From the NCBI GenBank assembly GCA_002382645.1, contig DFYP01000177.1, positions 1 through 8,695 of the forward strand: 8,695 bases of DNA, given 5' to 3'. Each line of letters begins with the position of its first letter. Position 1 is the first letter of the stretch. Positions 1 to 5,574 of the stretch are shown here, piece after piece. This DNA is from Desulfovibrio sp. UBA4079 (GTDB lineage Bacteria > Desulfobacterota > Desulfovibrionia > Desulfovibrionales > Desulfovibrionaceae). The translations under genes and the position numbers were made by a program. The notes beneath the pieces are model-generated. The model ran no database searches. It had not been told where the DNA came from and was given only the letters and a program-made list of their open reading frames with translations.

Positions 1-305
1 CTGTCCGCGGGCTCGTCCCGGCGCTCCGGGGCCCGGCGGGCCTCGGCCCTGCGCTCCTTGCGGCGCTGCTGGGCCCGGCGCAGGGGCGGCCGGATGACCA
101 GGAAGGCGAACAGGGTCCCGGCCAGGGCCGCGCCGCCCTGGAACGCCAGGGTGGCCGACGGGGCCAGGAAGGCCGCCGCGGCTCCGGCCAGGCAGCCCAG
201 GCCGAAACAGGACAGGACCAGGCCCGGGGCGGCCAGGTCGGCCACCAGGAAGGCCAGGCCCACCAGGACCCAGACCTGGTAGGGAATGCTCAGGTCCGCG
301 AACAT
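1..305 (-). CDS. NfeD-like membrane protein (partial, 3' end outside window)
   Basis: Reading the minus strand from the ATG at 305-303 gives about 101 residues, open to the window edge. The protein begins MFADLSIPYQVWVLVGL, then has two or three hydrophobic segments (about residues 10-30, 32-48 and 52-71) with the NfeD-type pattern: a Trp-containing first helix, an acidic residue and Pro-Gly before the second helix (VADLAAPGL), and a helix ending in an Arg-rich stretch (VIRPPLRRAQQ). NfeD-family proteins are membrane partners of SPFH/stomatin proteins in membrane-domain organisation. Many carry a C-terminal OB-fold after the helices; that part would lie outside the window, beyond a strongly Arg/Glu-rich linker. 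The gene diverges from the plus-strand gene that follows. The family call rests on helix pattern and motif, so an unrelated small membrane protein is possible. Confidence 0.7.
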   Translation of the reverse strand, partial: MFADLSIPYQVWVLVGLAFLVADLAAPGLVLSCFGLGCLAGAAAAFLAPSATLAFQGGAALAGTLFAFLVIRPPLRRAQQRRKERRAEARRAPERRDEPAD

Positions 306-402
306 GGAGCCCCCATTACGCCAGTCCCTGGCGGCTGACAAGGGAGCAAAGGGTTTGCACCGGCTTTCCGGCGTGATACAGGGGCTCCAAAAGGGGGCGG
401 CC

Positions 403-972
403 GTGGGCTTGAACCGCGCCGAAATCTTCCGGCTCTGGCTGGCCGGGCACCCCAGGCAGCGCCGCCTGGCCCGGTCCATGACCCTGGCCGATCTGGTGGA
501 ACTGGCCCGGGCCCAGGGTTTCGAGCTGGGTCCCGACGAGCTGCGCGCGGCCATGGACGCGGCCGAGGAGGACTTCTTCGGCCCGCCCGAGAAGCCCCTG
601 TTCCTGGAAAGCCTCCTGTCCTGGCCCGCGCTCCTGGTCCTGGCCCTGGCCCTGGCTGCGGGCTTCCTGGTCCTGGACCACGGCCGCTGCCTGCGCCAGA
701 ACCAGGAGCACATCAATCCCGAGGCCGTGCAGGCCATGGTTTTGGCCATGGAGGAGATGCGCCGCGATCCGGCCCGGGCCGCGCTCCTCTCCCGCAGCGA
801 GCAGGTGGTGGCCCTGGGCACCTGCCGGGTCTTCGGCGAGGAGATCGCCTGCGTGCTGACCCAGCGCTACGCCCTGCTCAGCGCGGCCGGGGTGCCTCTG
901 CCGCCGTTGTACGAGCCGGGCTACCAGGTGCGCGAGGCCTATTGGCGACAGCTCCTGGGATTGCAGGACTGA
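403..972 (+). CDS. Nif11-like N-terminal domain, single-pass membrane protein
   Basis: With the GTG at 403 as start the protein has 189 residues. An AAGGGGG ribosome site lies 5 bases upstream, and the domain then begins at once, as Nif11-type domains do. The frame is open further upstream (ATGs at 286 and 304), but those starts would overlap the divergent minus-strand gene. Residues 4-50 read like a Nif11 domain: an N-terminal helix (AEIFRLWLAGHP), then DLVELARAQGFELGPDEL, matching the family pattern of an Ala-rich helix, Gly-aromatic turn and Glu-Leu. An acidic linker follows, then one hydrophobic helix (about 73-91) and a roughly 95-residue tail with Cys96, Cys141 and Cys150, predicted outside the cytoplasm. 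Nif11 domains occur in proteins of nitrogen-fixing bacteria and as leaders of some modified peptides. Here there is no Gly-Gly cleavage site, so a peptide precursor is unlikely. Function unknown. Confidence 0.6.
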   Translation: MGLNRAEIFRLWLAGHPRQRRLARSMTLADLVELARAQGFELGPDELRAAMDAAEEDFFGPPEKPLFLESLLSWPALLVLALALAAGFLVLDHGRCLRQNQEHINPEAVQAMVLAMEEMRRDPARAALLSRSEQVVALGTCRVFGEEIACVLTQRYALLSAAGVPLPPLYEPGYQVREAYWRQLLGLQD

Positions 973-1057
973 ATCCCGACCAATCCACTCCATGCAGAGC
1001 ACTCACTCGCGGCCAAGGGCGCGTTGCAGCGTCATTGTTGCCGGGCTGTTTTTGTTG

Positions 1058-1074
1058 CGGCGGGAACATTGCAT
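1058..1074 (+). promoter_or_regulatory. Candidate sigma-54 promoter for cstA
   Basis: The segment CGGCGGGAACATTGCAT has the invariant GG (1059-1060), exactly ten bases, then GC (1071-1072). The -12 element is the preferred TTGCA, and the -24 element keeps GGC and the distal G of TGGCACG. Transcription would start near 1084. Sigma-54 promoters need an enhancer-binding activator, and none is encoded nearby. The match is good but short, and a sigma-70 candidate lies 40 bases downstream. Confidence 0.35.
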
Positions 1075-1099
1075 CACTGTAATATTGCACGGAAATACG

Positions 1100-1128
1100 T
1101 TGACGACGCGCGTTTGCGGCATTAGATT
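1100..1128 (+). promoter_or_regulatory. Candidate sigma-70 promoter for cstA
   Basis: TTGACG (1100-1105, five of six to the -35 consensus) and TAGATT (1123-1128, four of six to -10) are separated by exactly 17 bases. This predicts a start near 1135 and a leader of about 150 bases before cstA. The -10 box touches the palindrome at 1128-1143, so a protein bound there would probably block this promoter. Confidence 0.4.
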
Positions 1129-1143
1129 TGATCTGTAAATCAA
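1128..1143. promoter_or_regulatory. FNR/CRP-like palindrome TTGAT-N6-ATCAA
   Basis: TTGATCTGTAAATCAA has perfect five-base arms and six of eight symmetric pairs. The half-sites are those of FNR (TTGAT), but the six-base gap is that of CRP sites rather than the four-base FNR gap. It overlaps the predicted -10/+1 region of the sigma-70 candidate. The Crp/Fnr regulator encoded at 3575-4258 has an FNR-like recognition helix (E-T-x-S-R) and is an obvious but untested candidate to bind it. Confidence 0.35.
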
Positions 1144-1285
1144 GGTTCTTTGCCAATGGAGACGTGAGCCGCCTCGCTCGTGACTCCCTCCGACAGAGAC
1201 GGCGCCGAGCATGTTGCAACGGCGATTCGGGTGATCGCCAGGGCTATAGCTGTACTGTGCGCAACCTGTTCCGGAGGATTGGCCT

Positions 1286-3097
1286 ATGAATGCGCTCACG
1301 CTCGTCTTCGTCTCCCTCTGCGTCTTCGCCTTGGCCTACCGGTTCTATGGCCTGTTCATCGCCCAGAAGGTCCTCGGCCTGAAGCACGACCGGGCCACCC
1401 CGTCCGTGACCATGGCCGACGGCGTGGACTACGTGAAGACCAACAAGTTCGTGCTCTTCGGGCACCACTTCGCGGCCATCGCCGCGGCCGGGCCCCTGCT
1501 CGGGCCGGTGCTGGCCGCCCAGTTCGGCTACCTGCCGGGCGCGCTCTGGATCATCATCGGTTGCGTCCTGGCCGGGGCCGTGCACGACATGGTCGTGCTC
1601 TTCGCCTCGGTGCGCCACAAGGGCCGCAGCCTGGGCCGCATCGCCGAGTCCGAGATCGGCAAGGTCGTGGGCCACGTGGCCTCGGTGGCCGTGCTGTTCA
1701 TCCTGATCCTGACCCTGGCGGGCCTGTCCATCGCGGTGGTCAACGCCATGGCCGAGAGCACCTGGGGCACCTTCACGGTCTTCGCCACCATGCCCATCGC
1801 GCTGCTCATGGGCGTGTACCTGCACGTCTGGCGCAAGGGCGACGTCAAGGGCGCCAGCATCATCGGCGTGGTCCTGCTGTTCCTGGCGGTCGTCGCCGGG
1901 CCCTACGTCGTGGCCAGCCCGACCCTGGCTCCGCTGTTCCACCTGACCAAGAAGCAGATCGCGGTGATCATCCCGATCTACGGCTTCGTGGCCTCGGTGC
2001 TCCCGGTCTGGCTCCTGCTCTGCCCCCGGGACTACCTGTCCACGTACCTCAAGATCGGCACCATCGCCATGCTGGCCGGCGGCATCGTGTTCGTCCGGCC
2101 CGAGCTGCTCATGCCCGCGGTGACGCAGTTCGCCGGCGGCGGCGGCCCGGTGATCCCCGGCCCGGTGTTCCCGTTCATCTTCATCACCATCGCCTGCGGG
2201 GCCATCTCCGGCTTCCACGCCATCATCGGCACGGGCACCACGCCCAAGATGATCGGCGACGAGAAGGACGTGCTCTTCGTGGGCTACGGCGCCATGCTCA
2301 TGGAGGGCTTCGTGGCCATCATGGCGCTCATCGCGGCCTGCGTGCTCGTGCCCGCGGACTACTTCGCCATCAACGCGGCCCCGGCGGCCTTCGCCAAGCT
2401 GGGCATCAGCGTGGAGAACCTCCCGGCCCTGGCCGAGGCCGTGCAGGAGAACATCCAGGGCCGTCCCGGCGGCGCGGTCTCCCTGGCCGTGGGCATGGCC
2501 TACGTGTTCTCCTCCATCCCGTTCATGAGCCACCTCATGAGCTACTGGTACCACTTCGCCATCATGTTCGAGGCCGTGTTCATCCTCACGGCCGTGGACA
2601 CCGGCACCCGCGTGGGCCGGTTCTTCCTGCAGGAGATGATCGGCGTCGCCATTCCCAAGTTCATGGACAAGAAGTGGTGGCCGGGCATCATCACCACCAG
2701 CGCCCTGTTCACCTTCTCCTGGGGCTACCTGGTGTACACCGGCGACATCACCTCCATCTGGCCGTTGTTCGGCATGAGCAACCAGCTCCTGGCGGCCAGC
2801 GGCCTGATCATCGCCACGACCATGATCATCCGCATGAACAAGGCCCGCTACGCGGCCATCACCGCGGTGCCGGGCATCATCATGGCGGTCATCACCATGT
2901 GGGCCGGCTACCTGAACATCACCGCCAACTACCTGCCCAAGGAGAACTACCTGCTGGCCGGCCTGGGCGCGCTGGTCATGGTCCTCATGGTCATCGTGTT
3001 CGTGGGCGCCATCCGGCGCTGGACCGAGCTGCTCAAGATCCACACCCCCATCAAGGACCCCTACGGCGAGGAGGTGCTGGCCCTGGCCGAGGAATAG
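1286..3097 (+). CDS. cstA: CstA carbon-starvation permease (short form)
   Basis: This is a 603-residue polytopic inner-membrane protein of the CstA/BtsT family, which imports peptides or pyruvate during carbon limitation; the substrate cannot be read from sequence. The ATG has a good GGAGG ribosome site 8 bases upstream. Family blocks are clear: DGVDYVKTNKFVLFGHHFAA (45-64), GPLLGPVLAAQFGYLPG (69-85), GAVHDMVVLFASVRHKGRSL (97-116), the Gly-rich SGFHAIIGTGTTPKMI (308-323), FEAVFILTAVDTGTRVGRF (428-446) and WPLFGMSNQLLA (492-503). About fifteen hydrophobic segments are visible. The length is nearly 100 residues below E. coli CstA (about 700) and fits the shorter form I associate with deltaproteobacteria. 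The gene is followed 69 bases later by the ComFB gene and is probably co-transcribed with it. The long upstream gap with a palindrome and two promoter candidates suggests tight control; E. coli cstA is CRP-dependent. Confidence 0.95.
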   Translation: MNALTLVFVSLCVFALAYRFYGLFIAQKVLGLKHDRATPSVTMADGVDYVKTNKFVLFGHHFAAIAAAGPLLGPVLAAQFGYLPGALWIIIGCVLAGAVHDMVVLFASVRHKGRSLGRIAESEIGKVVGHVASVAVLFILILTLAGLSIAVVNAMAESTWGTFTVFATMPIALLMGVYLHVWRKGDVKGASIIGVVLLFLAVVAGPYVVASPTLAPLFHLTKKQIAVIIPIYGFVASVLPVWLLLCPRDYLSTYLKIGTIAMLAGGIVFVRPELLMPAVTQFAGGGGPVIPGPVFPFIFITIACGAISGFHAIIGTGTTPKMIGDEKDVLFVGYGAMLMEGFVAIMALIAACVLVPADYFAINAAPAAFAKLGISVENLPALAEAVQENIQGRPGGAVSLAVGMAYVFSSIPFMSHLMSYWYHFAIMFEAVFILTAVDTGTRVGRFFLQEMIGVAIPKFMDKKWWPGIITTSALFTFSWGYLVYTGDITSIWPLFGMSNQLLAASGLIIATTMIIRMNKARYAAITAVPGIIMAVITMWAGYLNITANYLPKENYLLAGLGALVMVLMVIVFVGAIRRWTELLKIHTPIKDPYGEEVLALAEE

Positions 3098-3112
3098 CCG
3101 GGACGTGCGGGT

Positions 3113-3151
3113 CTTGCCCTCATGCCCCGCTTGGGGCATGAGGGAGGCAAG
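3113..3151 (+). repeat. Intercistronic hairpin between cstA and the ComFB gene
   Basis: The arm CTTGCCCTCATGCCCC (3113-3128) pairs with GGGGCATGAGGG (3133-3144) and, after a three-base bulge, CAAG (3148-3151), around a GCTT loop. That is 12 perfect pairs plus 4. No T-run follows, so it is not a standard intrinsic terminator. It ends two bases before the AGGAGG ribosome site of the next gene (3153-3158). Plausible roles are mRNA stabilisation of the cstA 3' end, processing, or control of translation of the second gene. Confidence 0.75.
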
Positions 3152-3166
3152 CAGGAGGAAGGACCC

Positions 3167-3469
3167 ATGCGCGGGCTGAAGAAGCTGTACGAGGCCGAGG
3201 ACCTGGAGAACGTGGCCGAGGACCTGGTCTTCGAGCAGATCGACGCCCTGGTCAACGACGGGAACACGAAGTTCTGCCGCTGCAAGGTCTGCCTGCAGGA
3301 CATGGCGGCCATCGTGCTGAACCGGGTCCCGGCGCTCTACAGCTGCAGCATCCTGGAGAAGAATTCCCCGGGCGACGACTTCAGCGCGCGCATCGAGGAG
3401 GTCCGCAAACGCATCAGCGAGGAGTTGCCCGTGGCCATGGACATGGTCCGGCGCAACAACAACCACTAG
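3167..3469 (+). CDS. ComFB-family protein
   Basis: The chosen ATG at 3167 has a strong AGGAGGAAGG ribosome site and gives 100 residues. An in-frame ATG at 3122 lies inside the hairpin and lacks a site. The ComFB pattern is plain: a helix with ENVAEDLVFEQIDALV (14-29), then FCRCKVCLQDMAAIVLNRVP (36-55) and Y58. It holds the C-x-C-x2-C cluster (Cys37, Cys39, Cys42), the following Asp45 and the Leu-Asn pair typical of the family. The cysteines suggest metal, probably zinc, binding. ComFB was first named in the Bacillus late competence operon, and cyanobacterial relatives have been reported as cyclic-dinucleotide receptors. The protein is small, probably cytosolic, and is placed right behind cstA and before a strong terminator. 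It could modulate the permease or respond to the same signal; that link is inference. Confidence 0.85.
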   Translation: MRGLKKLYEAEDLENVAEDLVFEQIDALVNDGNTKFCRCKVCLQDMAAIVLNRVPALYSCSILEKNSPGDDFSARIEEVRKRISEELPVAMDMVRRNNNH

Positions 3470-3474
3470 AACAA

Positions 3475-3514
3475 GGCCGCGCTCCGGAAAACCTCCGGGG
3501 CGCGGCCCTTTTTT
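3475..3514 (+). terminator. Intrinsic terminator of the cstA-ComFB operon
   Basis: GGCCGCGCTCCGG (3475-3487) pairs with CCGGGGCGCGGCC (3495-3507), 13 pairs including one G-U, around AAAACCT. A C and six T follow (3509-3514). It starts 5 bases after the stop codon. The opposite strand has no comparable T-run next to the stem, so it serves mainly the plus strand. Confidence 0.92.
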
Positions 3515-3574
3515 GTCCGCCGTCTTTCGGCTCCAACCGGATTGCCGCAGCCCGTTCCGGGGCCGGACAGCCTG

Positions 3575-4258
3575 TCAGTCCTCGAACCGCTCGCCCTGGG
3601 CCAGGCGTTCCAGCCAGTCCAGGTCCAGCAGGGCCACGTCCCGGCCCTTCATGCGGATGAGCCCGCGCTCGGCAAAGCGCTTGAGCGTGCGCGAGAGGGT
3701 CTCCTGGATCGTGCCCAGGGACAGGGCGATCTGGCCCTTGGGGATGTCCAGCCGGATGTCCGCCCCGCCCTGTTCCTGGCCCAGGGCCAGGAGGTAGGCC
3801 GCCAGGCGTCCGGGCACCTCCTTGAGGCCGATCTCCTCGACCTTGCGCACGAGCTGGCGCAGCCGGGTGGCCAGCAGCGCCATCATGTTCATGGCCAGTT
3901 CCGGGTCCTTGCGGATGGCCTCGCTGAAGGCCTTGCGCGGGAAGAACAGGAGAATCGAGTCGGCCAGGGTCTGGGCTCCGGCCGGGAACTCGCCGCGCTC
4001 GAACACCGCGATCTCGCCGAAGGACTCGCCCGGGCCGAAGACGTGCAGGATCTGCTCCTTGCCCAGGGGGTTGGCCCGGAAGACCTTCACCTTGCCCTGG
4101 GCCACGGCGTAGAACCCGTCGGCCGGGTCGCCGTGCTGGAAGATCTCCTGGCCCCGGGGCGCGCGCTTGAGCACGGCGATGGAGGCCAGGGCCTCCAGCT
4201 GGGCCCGGGGCAGGCCGTGGAACAGGGTCACTATGTTGGCGGCCTCGATGAGATCCAT
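3575..4258 (-). CDS. Crp/Fnr-family transcriptional regulator
   Basis: The 227-residue protein starts at the ATG at 4258 with AGGAAGG 5 bases upstream. It has an N-terminal cyclic-nucleotide-type beta barrel (about 12-125; GESFGEIAVFERGEFPAGAQ at 77-96), a long dimerisation helix (about 115-143) and a C-terminal winged helix-turn-helix (about 145-212). The recognition segment GTIQETLSRTLKRF (182-195) keeps the Glu-Thr-x-Ser-Arg signature shared with FNR, which suggests TTGAT-like half-sites. There is no cysteine anywhere, so it cannot carry an FNR-type iron-sulfur cluster. The Arg-Ser pair that binds cAMP in E. coli CRP is replaced by Pro92-Ala93, so cAMP is unlikely as ligand. The effector is unknown; haem or nitrosative-stress relatives such as HcpR or DNR are possibilities. 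It diverges from cfa across 185 bases, so it may control cfa, itself, or cstA. Confidence 0.93.
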   Translation of the reverse strand: MDLIEAANIVTLFHGLPRAQLEALASIAVLKRAPRGQEIFQHGDPADGFYAVAQGKVKVFRANPLGKEQILHVFGPGESFGEIAVFERGEFPAGAQTLADSILLFFPRKAFSEAIRKDPELAMNMMALLATRLRQLVRKVEEIGLKEVPGRLAAYLLALGQEQGGADIRLDIPKGQIALSLGTIQETLSRTLKRFAERGLIRMKGRDVALLDLDWLERLAQGERFED

Positions 4259-4316
4259 GGGTTCCTTCCTGGTTGAGCGCCTTTGTTCTGGCCCATTTCC
4301 GGCCGCTTGTCACCTG

Positions 4317-4367
4317 GGAAAAAGCCACCGCTTCGCTCGGGAATCCGCCCCCTGCGTGACTTTTTCC
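4317..4367. repeat. Spaced inverted repeat GGAAAAAG / CTTTTTCC
   Basis: Perfect eight-base arms at 4317-4324 and 4360-4367 are separated by 35 bases in the 185-base region between the divergent Crp/Fnr gene and cfa. The arms are A/T tracts in otherwise GC-rich DNA. They could be paired protein sites or intrinsically curved DNA. No convincing -35/-10 pair was found for either gene here: TATGGG at 4400-4405 is a weak -10 for cfa, and GTGACA on the minus strand a possible -35 for the regulator. Confidence 0.45.
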
Positions 4368-4443
4368 GCCAAGGCCTTCCGGAATTCCTGAAAATGCGCT
4401 ATGGGAACTCCAAAAGACGCGGAAATCCCCGCAGGGCACGGCC

Positions 4444-5574
4444 ATGAACGTTTCCGAACGCCTGTTCCGGGAGCTCATGGGCCGGGCCGGCATCGCCGTG
4501 AACGGCCCCGAGCCCTGGGACATCCACGTCTCCGACCCCCGGTTCTACGGCCGGGTCCTGGCCTGGAAGAACCTGGGCCTGGGCGAGGCCTACATGGACG
4601 GGTGGTGGGACTGCCCCCGGCTGGACGAGTTCTTTTGCCGGGTGCTTTCCGCCGGGCTGGAGGACCAGGTGCGCGGCAACCTGCGCCTGGCCCTGTCCCT
4701 GGTCCCGGCCCTGGTCCTCAACCGCCAGACCCGGCGGCTCTCCCGCCGGGTGGCCCGCCGGCACTACGACCTGGACACCGCCCTGTTCGCGGCCTTCCTC
4801 GACCCCAACATGCAGTACAGCTGCGCCTACTTCACGGACGGCGAGGACCTGGAGCGGGCCCAGCTGGCCAAGATGGAACTCATCTGCGCCAAGCTCGGCC
4901 TGGGGCCGGAGGACCACCTCCTGGACATCGGCTGCGGCTTCGGCGGCCTGGCCCGCTACGCCGCCTCCACCCGGGGCTGCCGGGTCACGGGCGTGAACAT
5001 CTCGCGGGAGCAGCTGGCCTTTGCCCGGAAGTTCTGCGCGGGCCTGCCCGTGGAGCTTGTGGAGCGGGACTACCGGGAGCTTTCCGGGACCTATTCCAGG
5101 GTCGTGTCCGTGGGCATGTTCGAGCACGTGGGCGCCAGGAACCACCGGGCCTTTCTCCGGGCGGTGCGCCGGGTCCTGGAGCCCGGGGGCGTGTTCCTGC
5201 TCCACACCATCGGCTCCAACCGCTCCGCCGCGGCCTGCGACCCCTGGATCAACCGCTACATCTTCCCGGGCGGCCAGCTGCCCAGCCCGGCCCAGATCGG
5301 CGCGGCCGGCGAGGGCCTGTTCGTCATCGAGGACTGGCACAACCTGGGCCCGCACTACGCCCGGACCCTGCGCTGCTGGCACGAGAACTTCGAGGCGGCC
5401 TGGCCCCGGCTGGCGGAGCGCTTCGACGAGCGCTTCCACAGGATGTGGCGGTATTATCTGCTGTCCTGCGCCGGGGCCTTCGCGGCCCGGGACATCCAGG
5501 TCTGGCAGCTGGTCATGACGCCCACCGGCGCGGCCCAGCCGGCCTGCCGCCTGGGCGCGGCCGGGACCTGCTAG
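4444..5574 (+). CDS. cfa: Cyclopropane-fatty-acyl-phospholipid synthase
   Basis: This 376-residue enzyme transfers a methylene group from S-adenosylmethionine to cis double bonds of membrane phospholipid acyl chains, acting at the inner face of the membrane. Length and blocks match E. coli Cfa (382) with a constant offset of 12: HYDLDTALFAAFLDPNMQYS (107-126), the SAM loop LLDIGCGFGGLARY (159-172), VSVGMFEHVG (221-230), FLLHTIGS (251-258), DPWINRYIFPGGQLPS (266-281), EDWHNLG (296-302) and CAGAFAARDIQVWQ (342-355). All five residues that hold the active-site bicarbonate in E. coli are present: Cys127, Glu227, His254, Ile256 and Tyr305. The ribosome site (AGGG) is weak. A short tail, Cys-terminated, extends past the conserved core. 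Cfa usually serves stationary-phase, acid or solvent tolerance. It is transcribed away from the Crp/Fnr gene and converges on the TPR gene. Confidence 0.97.
   Translation: MNVSERLFRELMGRAGIAVNGPEPWDIHVSDPRFYGRVLAWKNLGLGEAYMDGWWDCPRLDEFFCRVLSAGLEDQVRGNLRLALSLVPALVLNRQTRRLSRRVARRHYDLDTALFAAFLDPNMQYSCAYFTDGEDLERAQLAKMELICAKLGLGPEDHLLDIGCGFGGLARYAASTRGCRVTGVNISREQLAFARKFCAGLPVELVERDYRELSGTYSRVVSVGMFEHVGARNHRAFLRAVRRVLEPGGVFLLHTIGSNRSAAACDPWINRYIFPGGQLPSPAQIGAAGEGLFVIEDWHNLGPHYARTLRCWHENFEAAWPRLAERFDERFHRMWRYYLLSCAGAFAARDIQVWQLVMTPTGAAQPACRLGAAGTC

Larger units (their letters stand above)
973..1285 (+). other. 313-base regulatory gap and leader upstream of cstA
   Basis: No credible gene is visible here. 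The stretch is more AT-rich than its surroundings. It holds a run of TTGC words (1024, 1038, 1055, 1069, 1085, 1113), a sigma-54-like and a sigma-70-like promoter candidate, and the palindrome at 1128-1143. The presumed leader then follows. It contains the palindrome GTTGCAAC (1213-1220), a small hairpin GGCGAT/ATCGCC (1221-1239), and a CCTCCG at 1187-1192 that is complementary to the cstA ribosome site CGGAGG (1272-1277). A weak CAGC/GCTG stem followed by five T at 1027-1053 could end the upstream gene, but it is too poor to call as a terminator. Confidence 0.5.

Noticed and set aside
286..402. N-terminal extension of the Nif11-like protein from ATG 286 or 304
   Set aside because: It would overlap the divergent NfeD-like start, has no clear ribosome site, and lacks any domain; GTG 403 has AAGGGGG at proper distance and begins the domain. 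The extension is not fully excluded.
403..972. RiPP precursor peptide with a Nif11 leader
   Set aside because: No Gly-Gly or Ala-Gly cleavage site, a transmembrane helix follows the domain, and no modification or export genes are present.
1027..1053. Terminator after the Nif11-like gene
   Set aside because: The stem has only four pairs with a 14-base loop, despite five T after it.
1128..1143. Canonical FNR box
   Set aside because: The gap between TTGAT and ATCAA is six bases, not four, so it was kept only as an FNR/CRP-like palindrome.
1244..3466. Very long open frame antisense to cstA (740 codons)
   Set aside because: Its translation is His/Asp/Gly/Gln-rich low-complexity sequence without domains, as expected from the opposite strand of a GC-rich gene; cstA is unmistakable.
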